NCBI GenBank assembly: GCA_022496205.1
Contig: WTXD01000219.1
Span: 1-16,950, forward strand
Direction of reading: 5' to 3'
DNA: 16,950 nucleotides
DNA from: Gloeopeniophorella convolvens
Lineage: Eukaryota; Basidiomycota; Agaricomycetes; Russulales
The notes under the pieces were generated by a model. That model did no database searches and was not told where the DNA came from. It saw only the letters and a list, made by a program, of their open reading frames with translations. Of this stretch, positions 1-9,236 are shown piece by piece (the stretch's first letter is position 1; every line of letters starts with the position of its first letter). A program made the translations under genes and the position numbers.

Positions 1-877
1 CCGGTAATCGGCCGCTTGGCTGCAGACCTGCGGTCAATTTCCATAGAGATCAGCCAACGGCGCTCATTCCAAGACCGGTATGCGGGCGACTTGCAAGCTG
101 CAATCGACGCTGGCGCCGCAGCAGACGGGGCAGCGCCGGCTAGCGCTAAGGCATCCTTCGTGCCTCCGCCAGTTTACACGCCTTCTCCGACGTCGTCCGA
201 ACCCCCGGGCAAATTACCTTCGCCACTTCCTTCGCCACGGCTACTTCCGCGCAATGCATATTCACCCCCGCGTTCACCCTCCGGGAATACCCTTGCACCG
301 CCGCGCAATCCCACGATTGCTGTGCCATCCAGTCCTGCTATTGAGCTCATCCGCGAGACGCTCTATGCCGCTCTCGCAGATGTCCTCTCCACGACACCGA
401 CTCTTCGTCCAATCTTGAAGTCCGACCCCCGAGGGCATACTTCGGTGCCGTCGCACTCGCGGTTCTCTTCGTCGCGTCCACTTCGATGACACCCGACGGC
501 GCAGTGCTCGGTGTCCGCGGCGTTCCCTCACGCTCGCAGAGTGCCCCGCGCAGCTCCGCCCGCTTATGCGTGAGTTCAGTGAAATCGGACGCGCCGCGGA
601 GGCGTTCGACGAGGAGGACACCGCCGCGGCAATGCGTCTCGCGCAGGAGGGTCATGATGTGCCTGTACCGCGGCTTGAGCGCGTGCGCGCGCTGCTCGAG
701 CTCGGCGCGGGGCACGACGTCGGTGGCCCGCCGGGATCCACGGGCAGACGGAGCGTCGAGGGGCGTGCGGTCGCGTTTGCGAACCGCGTGAATGCGCTCG
801 CGCTCGCGATGACCCGCCTGCCGCAGTTCAGGGCGCGGCAGGAGGATGTGTTCAGCGTGCTTTCTGGGGTCGTATGA
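1..877 (+). CDS. 3' part of an unrecognised gene for a single-membrane-segment protein, with two apparent frameshifts
   Basis: The 5' end lies outside the window: the frame is open from base 1 and no ATG precedes the homogeneous coding stretch. Frame 1 encodes a polar start, then a Pro/Ser-rich stretch (about bases 160-335), then a helical segment beginning ELIRETLYAALADVL. Near 426-430 coding moves to frame 3, which gives a good membrane segment (AYFGAVALAVLFVAS, about 440-485). Near 522-525 it moves to frame 2, which gives a charged helical tail (MREFSEIGRAAEAFDEED, then SVEGRAVAFANRVNALALA) and stops at 875-877. Each move is explained by one missing C, in the C5 run at 426-430 and the C3 run at 523-525. 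No GT-AG intron explains both moves without removing the membrane segment. I do not recognise the family. The gene may be a pseudogene or may be damaged by assembly errors. Confidence 0.5.
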
Positions 878-1044
878 GGGCTTGCCGCATGGATGGCAAG
901 CTGTTTTTAATGTGATATTTAAGGGGAGTGTATACCCGTGTAGGACGTTGGACTCCTGTATAGGACAAAGGTCTCCGCTGTATCCCAATTCGTATCGCTC
1001 TTACTCGGAATTTCTCTTCTGTACCTACACGCGGTGTGTGGAGC

Positions 1045-1082
1045 TAAGGTAGGCGTCACGAGGATTCAACTAGGTTTACGTA
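1045..1082 (+). repeat. Left terminal inverted repeat
   Basis: This 38-base arm begins TAAGGTAGG and pairs with 1940-1977. It retains the CpG at all three positions where the arms differ. Confidence 0.78.
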
Positions 1083-1939
1083 GCCCCTAACCCTAGGGGT
1101 TACGTCATGCCGTAATGTTTCAACTTGCGAGTCTCAAGGCTTAGGAACATCAATCCTCATAAACAGCTTGTAGATTCAATATATATAAGTGTGATATGGT
1201 GTGGTGTGGAGGTTCGAGATGAGGATGTGCAGTGGCTTGAAGCAAATTCGAGTGGGGGAGAGCAAATGAAGGGAGCAGAAAAAGGGGGGGATGATGCAAA
1301 GTGTAGAAATGCTGTCATTTGGAGCCAGTACATACTACAATATACTACAGAGTAATAGGAGGATTGTACAGTATTTACATCAATGAAATCACATGGGTTT
1401 TCGGGAGCTGGAGCTCAAAATGCTGGATGCAACAAAAATGTACATAAAGTGACAACGCGCCTGTCATTTCTTCATCAACAATTGCGTAGTTTTGCTGCGT
1501 GCCGTTATACAGTGGAGGCGGAGGCTGGAGTCGATTCTTGCATGCGAGAGCCAGGGAGAATCAGGTCAAGCGAGACAGAACTGAGAGTAGCGGAGGCAGG
1601 GGAGAGGATCCGGGAAAGCGGCCCGGCCGGAAGACCGAACGGAGCACGACTTGTTGAACTCCCCGAAAGTCACATGATTGGTTACGTAGCATATACATAA
1701 TGTTCCAACCCACTGGACGGATTATTAAAGATGATCTGATTTGACTCCTTTCGTGTGGAAAATGCATTTGGGAAACATTGCACTTTTCTGATCTCCCTGA
1801 GTGCATCTCTCAACATTTTTAATTTTAATTCCACTGAATGATAGAGATACATGAGCTATTTGCTGCAGTGGAAGTGTTTTGTCGAAAGGATGCCCCATCC
1901 CAGACCAGATGTAGTGGGTGGTTTCATCAGAATTCCGCT

Positions 1940-1977
1940 TACATAAACCTAGTTGAATCCTCATGACACCTACCTTA
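1940..1977 (-). repeat. Right terminal inverted repeat
   Basis: This is the reverse-complement partner of 1045-1082, matching at 35 of 38 positions. The three differences are all CpG-to-TpG on the strand that matches the left arm. Confidence 0.78.
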
Positions 1978-2572
1978 CTATGATGGTGTGCACCCTGCCG
2001 CCCAGGTTGTGTGTACCTGTGTGTAGAGTGCTGTACTGTAGACCGTGCCATTCTTTGGCGGGGCGTCGTGGGAGCCAGTTGCCTCATTCGACTGCAGGTG
2101 TCGGGTGTCGCTGTCGCTGCCTCCGGGCCGACGACGGGTCGTTGTCCTTCTTGCCATTGTCGCTACCAGCGATGCATTCTGCCAAACCAAGCACAGCCGT
2201 GCACGGAAACCCCATCAGCCCATACCGATATCTGGGCGGATGTCACCCTTCCTTTTTACTGCGGACAGCCACGTTACCTCCTAAATGTCAAGCCAAGTGA
2301 CAATCTACCTATTACCACGCACGTTTGCTATACCGCCCGGTTGATGAGTGGTGAACGGTAGAAGTCCATGCAATCCCTACATTCCGTGTAGATCCCCCTT
2401 GCGGCATGCAGGGTTGCAATGCGGATTGCAACGTACTGGTCACATGTATGTCCCACCTTTCAGGCTATCGAACGTACAAACTCTGAACGACTTGTACAGA
2501 TCACCAGAAAAGAGAGCAAGAACACTTCACCGCGTGCGGGTGCCTGCCATGTTTTCGGATGACAGGTCGTGC
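1978..2572. other. Upstream region of DUF6535 copy 1; no convincing gene
   Basis: Several short ORFs cross this stretch on both strands, but none resembles a known protein and they overlap each other in different frames. Two structures stand out. CCCTACATTCC at 2375-2385 recurs upstream of DUF6535 copy 3 at 9551-9561. A perfect 8-base inverted repeat with a 4-base spacer lies at 2413-2432. Confidence 0.5.
2413..2432. promoter_or_regulatory. Perfect dyad GTTGCAAT-N4-ATTGCAAC upstream of copy 1
   Basis: The arms at 2413-2420 and 2425-2432 are exact inverted copies separated by GCGG. The dyad lies about 140 bases before the copy 1 TATA box, so a binding site for a dimeric regulator is possible. 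Nothing else supports this, and the equivalent place upstream of copy 3 has only a weak resemblance (TGTTGCCAAT). Confidence 0.3.
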
Positions 2573-2580
2573 TATATATT
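2573..2580 (+). promoter_or_regulatory. TATA box of DUF6535 copy 1
   Basis: TATATATT sits 142 bases before the remnant of the start codon. The 12-base string GTGCTATATATT is identical upstream of copy 2, and copy 3 has TATATATT in the matching place, followed as here by a GACGA...AGG block. The promoter therefore looks better preserved than the start codon of this copy. Confidence 0.6.
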
Positions 2581-2714
2581 AAACTCGGACGATGAAGGAT
2601 AGGGCCACAACCACTTCTCTTGCCAAACCTACTTTTCGGCTGCTTACGCCCTGCCGCAACCCAGACCCCCGTTTCGCCCGTGATAACCTTGCTCGAGTCA
2701 ATATGGGTCCGAAC

Positions 2715-5031
2715 ATCACTCCTCCGAGTCAGCCGCAGGAAAGATACCGTACAGCGACTCATCCGGCGCCATTTTCTCCATGTATCTCGACAAAGCTCAG
2801 AAAGTCGACGACGACAAAGCCGAGAACTGGAGGAGAAGCGCTGAGAGCATTCTCACCTTTGTAAGTGCTGCGCACATCGACCACATAAGCGGATACTCAT
2901 CACTCACTTGCAGACTGGTCTGTTCTCGGGAACCGTAGCCAGCTTTATCCTTTCGAGCTACCAGAGTTTACAGCCCGACCCCATACCGCGACGCAGTTGC
3001 TCCTTGCCCAGATATCCCAACAGCTATCACCCTCCAACAACACGGATATTCCCTCTCCTTCTGTCATCCTTGACCAGAGTTCCTTCCGTCCGTCCCATTC
3101 CGCCGTCGCCATCAATGTCATTTGGTTTCTCAGCCTGGCTCTGAGTCTCACTTGCGCACTCGGTGCCACTCTGATGCATCAGTGGACGCTTCGGTACCTC
3201 CAAATCACCCGCCGCAACAGTGCTCCTCACACCCGCGCATGCATTCGAGGATACCTCGCTCGGGGTGTTGACAGATCCCGCTTTTCCGTGCTAGTTGAAG
3301 CACTGCCTACCCTTCTATTGGCGTCAATATTTCTGTTCTTCGCCGGTCTCGTCATATTCATATTCCACATCAACCATACGGTGGCTTTCTTCACCATCTC
3401 GGTCGTCGCCTTCTGCTTCCTTGCATACATCACCCTCACCTTCTTGCCCATCCTCTTCCATGACAGCCCGTACCTCACCCCTCTATCTCCTTTCGTCTGG
3501 TACTGCTTCTTCTACCGCCTGGCCAAAGTTGTCACGTTCGCCGATATCTGGGGAACTCTTCGCACCGTCGGCATCGGTGTGGCCAAATTCCCTCGGCGCG
3601 TATTCTCCGGAAAGATGACGGAGAAGATGGTCACTGCCCTCGAGACATCCGCTAAAGCGCAGTCAATGGAGGTTTACCCGCGATGCCCTCAACTGGACTG
3701 CTGACAATCTAGACGAGGATCACGAATTTGAGGAGTTTGCAAGAGGACTTCCTGGGCTGTATCGTTCGCAGGCCCTCCAATCGCAGAACATATCCACCGG
3801 TCGACTGCTTGCGCTTCTCCGCGGGCCGAGAAATTTCCACCCTCAGCTTTCGTGGAGCATCATCCGTCTCGCTCGGCGGATGAGCACTGGCGACCTCAAA
3901 GAGCCGGCACGTTCGAAGCGTATCAAAGCCTGCCTTCGAGCACTCTTCCACATCCCTGGCGCCATCCATGATGCCCTAGCAACATACGCCGTAGCCGAGT
4001 CGTATTGCCTAGAGATCCTCCCCGTCATCAACTCGGTCCCAGTCAATGAACATGTCCATATTCTTAAGCGACGCGGCCAACCAGGATACCATCGCACTTC
4101 CTGCTCGATGCGTTACTGCTACTATCGCTGCGTTCGCTATCACCAGGCCCATCAATTTGGTGTTATGGTCCTTCCCGCGAGAAATCCCGTACATCGGTGA
4201 CGGCGATGCTTCTTTCCCCCTCCTCTCCACTCGCCTAAGGATCACAGAGAACCTCAACGAGTATCTGCAAGCCGAAGGTGGCGATACCGCACGCCTTGCA
4301 AATCTCACGGTCTTCCTTCAGGAGACCATGCAGTCCTTAAGGAACATGGACCAGTTGCTGGATGAGGACGTCCATTCGGGTCTCACTTACGCAGGGATAA
4401 AGGATCAGCGTGCCCTTGTGTTGGACACCCGGACCTCGAAGAATATACCTCGGGCCGACAAAGTACTAGGAAACCACTCCTCTCTTGCATACATCCCCGC
4501 CGTCCAGCACGACCTCGTCAGGCTGACGCTCGAGATCCTGACCCACGATCTACGTGAACCACCTAAGGAACCCCGTGGCGCCTTCATCAATGCTGCAGAG
4601 ACGCAACGGAGCGCATTTTGTGGCGTGGTTGCAGGGCTCTGGGGCATGCTCATGAACAAAGTTCAGGACGGACAAGAGTTGGATAGCGTCCGGATGGTCC
4701 TCGATGTCCTCAAGCCGGTCTGTACCCAGTTCCGATTGCCTGATGATACCTTCATGCCAGCAATCGATGCCACTTTGCGGGGCGGCGAGGGAGCGGACCC
4801 GCCCGACTATCTCGCCAAAGGATCTCTTTCCGGGACGCCAAAGGCAGATTCCATTGGTTCCGCTGTGTCGGGTTCCAATGGTACGCTTGAGATCTTCGGT
4901 CCCTTCACTTAACTTACTTCCTACGTCAGGACCGATCCCGGGTCCAGTCACCAACGGCGAGCCTTCCAATTGCTCCCCCTATGTCGACGCTCTCATACGA
5001 TTCATCTGTGCCTCCCGAGAATATTGTATAA
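2715..5031 (+). pseudogene. DUF6535 family membrane protein, copy 1, decayed
   Basis: Coding similarity to copies 2 and 3 runs the whole length: PYSDSSGAIFSMYLDKAQK, then an intron at 2861-2913 (GTAAGT...CAG, 53 bases), then TGLFSGTVASFILSSY and the later membrane segments. At the expected start there is ATCAC before TCCTCCGAG where copy 2 has ATG, and stop codons lie in frame just upstream (about 2678-2683). Three indels break the frame. One base is missing at about 2982 (after LQPDP). One extra C lies at 3677-3679, before the RDALNWTADNLDEDHEFEEF segment. One extra base lies at 4033-4045, probably in CCC at 4038-4040. The last long frame (4046-4880) covers the C-terminal part. A second intron at 4881-4929 (GTACGC...CAG) is expected by comparison with copy 2, and the tail motif LSYDSSVPPENIV ends at TAA 5029-5031, but that tail is out of frame with the simple splice. 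It is most simply a pseudogene. Assembly error is less likely because copies 2 and 3 are intact. Confidence 0.82.
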
Positions 5032-5408
5032 TACGGGCGTTCTTCGCGCCACCACGGCTCGCGAAAATTCTTTGTGCTTCGGCGTACAGAACCCCATGTA
5101 GTAGCACGTGAATCTACTCGATGTTCTCCTGATGTGTCTCTTCGCAGTAGTATCCACCCCTCCCTCGCTCCATTAGGCACGCTGCGAGTTCTATAGAGTA
5201 TACTACTGTACTGGATTGCAATTGTCGCATGCGTCAATGTCAAGCGTGCGCGTGAGGCCTGGGCTTGGGCTTGAGCTTGAGCTTGAGTGTTTGGGCAAGG
5301 GTCCGCGCCAGCGTCGGATCGTAAGCGGAGTGTGATATATTAGGCGCCCGAAGCTGCAACCTCCGCCTCGCGGGCCGACACCCGCGGCCAACCCGTGCCA
5401 GCGCGGCT
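5032..5408. other. Intergenic, downstream of copy 1
   Basis: No convincing gene was seen here. A short hexamer array lies at 5261-5287. Short ORFs on the minus strand are not supported by any family resemblance. Confidence 0.5.
5261..5287 (+). repeat. Hexamer tandem repeat (GRGCTT), about 4.5 units
   Basis: Two units of GGGCTT are followed by two units of GAGCTT and a partial GAG. The change of one base halfway along suggests replication slippage after a point change. No coding role is apparent. Confidence 0.7.
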
Positions 5409-5571
5409 GCTGACGGCTGTCACCACGCGCAACCATTTCCCGGCACAGCACTCATATCTTATTCATACGTACACATCTAGATCATAACCTTACCTCCGAC
5501 CTGTAATTGTCGTATATACTCGACGACCGCGTCTTAGTGTAGCATCACTTGCTGCGGTATACAAATGCAGA

Positions 5572-5612
<41 letters not shown>

Positions 5613-5623
5613 GACGGCTGTCA
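5409..5623 (+). mobile_element. Retroposed insert with A35 tail and 14-bp target-site duplication
   Basis: GCTGACGGCTGTCA occurs exactly at 5409-5422 and again at 5610-5623. Between them lie 152 bases of unique sequence (5423-5574) followed by 35 consecutive A (5575-5609), and the tail abuts the second repeat directly. A long target duplication plus a 3' A tail is the established signature of target-primed reverse transcription by LINE machinery. The body could therefore be a SINE, a 5'-truncated LINE or a retroposed mRNA end. A weak B-box-like string (GATCATAAC at about 5481) hints at a tRNA-type promoter, but no A box was found. The uninterrupted A run suggests a recent insertion. Confidence 0.8.
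5575..5609 (+). repeat. Poly-A tract, 35 bases
   Basis: This is the uninterrupted A run at the 3' end of the retroposed insert. Its exact length is prone to sequencing error and to variation between strains. Confidence 0.95.
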
Positions 5624-6447
5624 ATCACCAATGCCAGCCGCTTCCATTATCCATCCTGACTTTGCAGCGTTTGCAACATTAGCCATGTGCATGAACGTTG
5701 GTTGTTTGAACCCCATGGCGACGTTCTTTCTGTGGTCCGTGCTCTGCCAAAGGGTGCTCGCCTTCCTCCATATCCGCGGGCCGTGTCTCCCTGTTATCTT
5801 TTTCCCTCGCGATCACGGTTGCTCTCATACCCAGCGACGTACTCCAAGCGGTAGCGGACATCCATACGTCGTCGTTCCATTTCACTCAGGACGAGCTACA
5901 TGGCGGCGCCCGTGGACCCCCAGCGCCCGCGTTAACCCTGGAACATGGAAGGTGTCATAGGATCTGCGAATCGAATTCGACATCTGCAACACCAGGCGCG
6001 GAATCTGGCTTAATGCTTCACAGGTCATGGAAACAGGCCGAAGGTGCGAGAGAAACGCCGCGGCACTGTTGAATGGAAAGGGGGAGATCACCATATACCG
6101 AGTCTCCTGGGACCGCGATTGGCTGGGCAGTAGGGTCACCACTTTGGTGTACCTGGGTCGTTCTATAAGAAGTTGTCACGAGGTGATGATCTCTTGCTGG
6201 CGCGTATACACAGAGGAATAAGACCCGCAGTAAAATGTATGTCCGCGAAGCCCCCGTGCGATCCAAATAATCCACTGACCTCGGTGGCCCTCAGTCTGAC
6301 AGCGCGGAATGCAGCTGGTTAGTCCTCCTACTATCGGGCATTGTGCTACATGAAAACCGCTGTACCAGGGGCGGCTTCCAGACCGTTGGAACGAGGATTC
6401 CGTGTCCCCACTTATGGGCGATCCTCGTGAGAACCGACAGGTAGTGC
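5624..6447. other. Intergenic between copies 1 and 2; possible gene relic, none supported
   Basis: A plus-strand ORF at 5631-5960 starts with ATG and has a hydrophobic middle, and other frames here are also partly open (for example SLLSFSLAITVALIPSDVL near 5785-5845). None continues into a recognisable protein or shows a convincing exon structure. I read the region as non-coding, or as a gene remnant too decayed to name. Confidence 0.4.
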
Positions 6448-6455
6448 TATATATT
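6448..6455 (+). promoter_or_regulatory. TATA box of DUF6535 copy 2
   Basis: TATATATT lies 136 bases before the ATG and is preceded by the same GTGC as in copy 1. The stretch that follows, up to the start codon, is pyrimidine-rich, as is common in fungal 5' leaders. Confidence 0.6.
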
Positions 6456-6583
6456 GTGCTACTGCGGGACGCTCACAAGGCGGCTCAACTTCTCTTGAAC
6501 CCCCACATTCTCCTCCTGTTGGAGAGCTTCCGCCAGGCCACAGTCCTCTGAGAACCTCCTCCCTCGATCTAACATATCCAAGG

Positions 6584-8937
6584 ATGTCCTCCGAGGGCCG
6601 CTCAACAGCTTCAAGGACCGGGAAGGTCCCATACAGCGATTCTTCTGGCGCTATATTTTCTATGTACCTTGACAAGGCACAAAAAGTAGACGACGACAAG
6701 GCCGAGAATTGGAGAAGAAGTTCTGAGGGAATACTTGTGTTCGTGAGTGCGATTACATTTAATATGGCGGTACCAACTGAACATACTTCTCAGACTGGTC
6801 TTTTCTCTGGGACCGTGGCCAGCTTCATCCTGTCGAGCTACCAGAATCTACAACCTGATCCAGACGTCATCACGCAATCACTTCTCGCACAAATATCTCG
6901 ACAGTTGGCCAACCCTTCGAGCGCCGCGGATATCCCTTCCGCATCGGATATAATCTCTCAGAGCTCATTCCGCCCCTCCAGATCTGCTGTCGCCGTCAAT
7001 TCGATCTGGTTCCTCAGCCTGACGCTGAGTCTCACGTGCGCCCTAGGTGCCACCTTGATGCAACAGTGGACGCTTCGGTATCTTCAAATCACTCGGCGTA
7101 ACCATGCTCCCCACACTCGCGCATGTATCCGAGGATACCTAGCCCGAGGTGTCGACAAATTCCGCGTTTCTGTGCTCGTTGAAGCCCTCCCCACCCTCCT
7201 TCTGGCATCCATATTCCTATTCTTCGTCGGCCTCGTTATTTTCATCTTCGATGCCAATCATACCGTCGCCTTCGTCACGGTCTCGATCGTCGCCTTCTCC
7301 TTCGTCACATATATCGCCCTCACCATCATGCCTCTCTTCTTCCATGACAGCCCCTACCTCACTCCCTTATCTCCGTTTTGCTGGTATTGGTTCTTCCATC
7401 GCGAGATGAAAGAATCGACATCCTCCGATATCTGGGGGACCTTTCGCAGTGTTGGCGCTGACGTTGTCGACTTTTCCCGGCGCGTCCTCTCCGGCAAGGT
7501 GTCGGAAAAGATGATCTCCATGCTCGAGAAATCCGCAAAGAAGCAGTCACTGGAGGTCTACCGCGAAGCCCTCGAATGGACCGCCGATCATCTAGATGAG
7601 GATCACGAGTTCGAGGAGTTTGTAGCAGGCATCCCTGGTCTGTATCGTTCCAAGGCCCTCCAGGAGCAGCTGTCAACTAGCCGGCTACTCACTCTCCTTC
7701 GCGGGCCGAGGAACTTCCATCCTCAGCTGTCGTGGAGCATCATCCGTCTCGCTCGGCGGACCACCACGGGAGATCTTCAAGGTTCTGCACGCTCGGCACG
7801 AACCAAGGCCTGCGTCCGGGCACTCTACCACATCCCTGGCGCTATATACGAGGCGCTGGCAGTGTTCGCCGCGAAGGAATCGTATTGTCTCGAAATCCTA
7901 CCCCTCATCAACACCGCCCAATCCATGCGCATGTGCATGTTCATCAGAGACGCGGCTAGCCAGGACACTATTTCACTTTCCGCTCGCTGCGTTGCCGCAG
8001 TCATCGCGGCATTCACTATCACTAAGCCACATGACTTCGTGCGGTGGTCTTTCCCTCGGGACGTCTCGTATCTCGGCGATGAAGATGATTGCCTCGAACT
8101 GCTCTTCCGTCGCCTCGGGGTTCCGAAGGAGAACGTACGTGAATACCTCAACGCGCAGGGTGGTGATAGCGCTCGCCTCGGGAATCTCATCTCCTTCCTC
8201 CACGACATCATGCAATTTTTGGGCTCAATGCATCAGGTAGCATTGTTCGAGGGCGTCCAATCGGGGGACAGTCCACCCCACCAGGATATTCATGCAGAGC
8301 GCGAGGCTCTTTACAGGGCGCGTCACTCAGAAGAGTACATCGCAGGAACCAAAACAGCACTCGGGAATCGCAACTCGCCAGCGTACATCTCTGCCGCCCA
8401 ATATGATCTCATCAGGCTCACACTCGAAATCCTGATTCGGAACCCCGTCAAGAACGCCGCGCATGCACAGCGCAACGCGTTCGCCGACGTAGTTAGGAAG
8501 CTCAGGGCTAAGCGCGAAGAGGTCCATCGTCTTGTGCTGACGTCGACCGATGACAGTATTGATATGGTCCTTGGTGTTCTCACCCCGGTACTTGATCACT
8601 TCTCGCTCTCCTCCCACGACGACACCATGCCAGCCCCAGAACCTACTCCCACGCCGCAAGGTGACTGGCAGGTCTTGGGTATGCCGATCTACCCTGGTGA
8701 ATATTCTCTTTCAGGAAGTTCATCATCGGCGAAGACCGACTCACGGACCTCCGTCGTGCCTGATCCGAATGGTATGCCTAATAAGTCTAATATATCGCCG
8801 TTATAGAAAGCTTACTTCCGCATGTGGCAGAACTCGCGGTGATCGATGCTCGGTCGCCGGCCTCGAGCCCCTCGATCACCTTCCCGATTCCGATGCTCCC
8901 GTATACTTCACCCCTGCCACCTGAGGGAATGGTATAG
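6584..8937 (+). CDS. DUF6535 domain-containing multi-pass membrane protein, copy 2
   Basis: Proposed exons are 6584-6742, 6794-8771 and 8831-8937, giving 747 aa. The start is the ATG in AGGATGTCCTCC, which is supported by copy 3 having a first exon of the same length (53 codons). DUF6535 spans roughly residues 20-240, with four likely membrane segments: about 48-69 (crossing the first splice site), 123-142 (IWFLSLTLSLTCALGATLM), 184-206 (LLLASIFLFFVGLVIFIF) and 210-236. A long helical, probably cytosolic part follows, opening with EALEWTADHLDEDHEFEEF and GIPGLYRS, then a low-complexity tail. Intron 1 (51 bases, GTGAGT...CAG) has no stop and is a multiple of three. Intron 2 (8772-8830, GTATGC...CAG) was placed because splicing restores a tail (FPIPMLPY...PPEGMV) like that of copy 3. 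Without splicing, translation stops at 8806. The family's biochemical role is unknown; placement in the membrane is inferred. Confidence 0.87.
6743..6793 (+). other. Intron 1 of copy 2, 51 bases, in frame
   Basis: The donor is GTGAGT and the acceptor is TTCTCAG. The matching introns are 53 bases (2861-2913) in copy 1 and 55 bases (9982-10036) in copy 3, all after the same codon (phase 0). Only this one stays open and in frame if retained, which would insert 17 residues into the first membrane segment. Confidence 0.85.
8772..8830 (+). other. Intron 2 of copy 2, 59 bases
   Basis: GTATGC...GGCAG is a phase 1 intron with a CTTAC branch-like site about 20 bases before the acceptor. The copy 1 equivalent at 4881-4929 shares the CTTACTTCC block. 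Splicing here reaches the stop at 8935-8937 in the correct frame and yields a tail alignable to copy 3. Copy 3 has no intron at this place. Confidence 0.78.
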
Positions 8938-9186
8938 ACAAAATCAGCAGTCATCGGCTCACGGCGCACGTTGTGTTTGATTTCATCTAGTTATGCTGTC
9001 GCTTAGTATGGTCTCTTCCGATGTAGGATTACAGGAGCATGTCCGCCGAGTACGGGGCATCGGCCCCACGAAGTAAGGACACAGAGGTAGTTCCGATCAA
9101 ATGTAACCATGTATACATTCTACGCGTGCGATGCAGTCTTTGCTGGTGCAAAGCCGTGATACGCTCCTGGATGCACGTGACCGGAT

Positions 9187-9208
9187 CTAGCGGCGCTCCC
9201 GCCGCTAG
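9187..9208. repeat. Perfect 9-base inverted repeat with 4-base loop
   Basis: The arms CTAGCGGCG (9187-9195) and CGCCGCTAG (9200-9208) flank CTCC. On RNA this would form a strong GC-rich hairpin, and on DNA it could bind a dimeric protein. It lies 250 bases after the copy 2 stop, so a role in transcript ending or in regulation of copy 3 is only a guess. Confidence 0.6.
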
Positions 9209-9236
9209 TACCCAGCGCTTAGCGATCACTATCACT

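Larger units (their letters stand above)
1045..1977. mobile_element. Non-autonomous TIR DNA transposon (MITE-like), about 0.93 kb
   Basis: Bases 1045-1082 and 1940-1977 are inverted copies of each other over 38 positions with only three mismatches. Each arm ends in TA, so the ends may be a TA target duplication, with the element proper at 1047-1975 and termini reading AGGTAGG. TA duplication is typical of Tc1/mariner-like elements; that assignment is an inference. The interior has no ORF resembling a transposase, so the element would have to be moved in trans. It also holds an imperfect direct repeat (1098-1124 and 1680-1709). All three arm mismatches are CpG in the left arm and TpG in the matching strand of the right arm. 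Confidence 0.72.

Noticed and set aside
347..988. Minus-strand 213-codon ORF opposite the first gene
   Set aside because: It is rich in Arg, His and Ser with no domain-like pattern, as expected from the antisense of a GC-rich coding region. The plus-strand segments give coherent helical and membrane patterns.
1089..1101. CCTAACCCTA resembling a telomere repeat
   Set aside because: Fewer than two units are present, within a transposon-like element; it is more simply part of a small local palindrome.
5631..5960. ATG-initiated ORF of 109 codons
   Set aside because: It shows no family resemblance, an erratic composition (Cys, Pro, Arg, His-rich tail) and competing open frames; it begins directly after the retroposed insert with no promoter signal.
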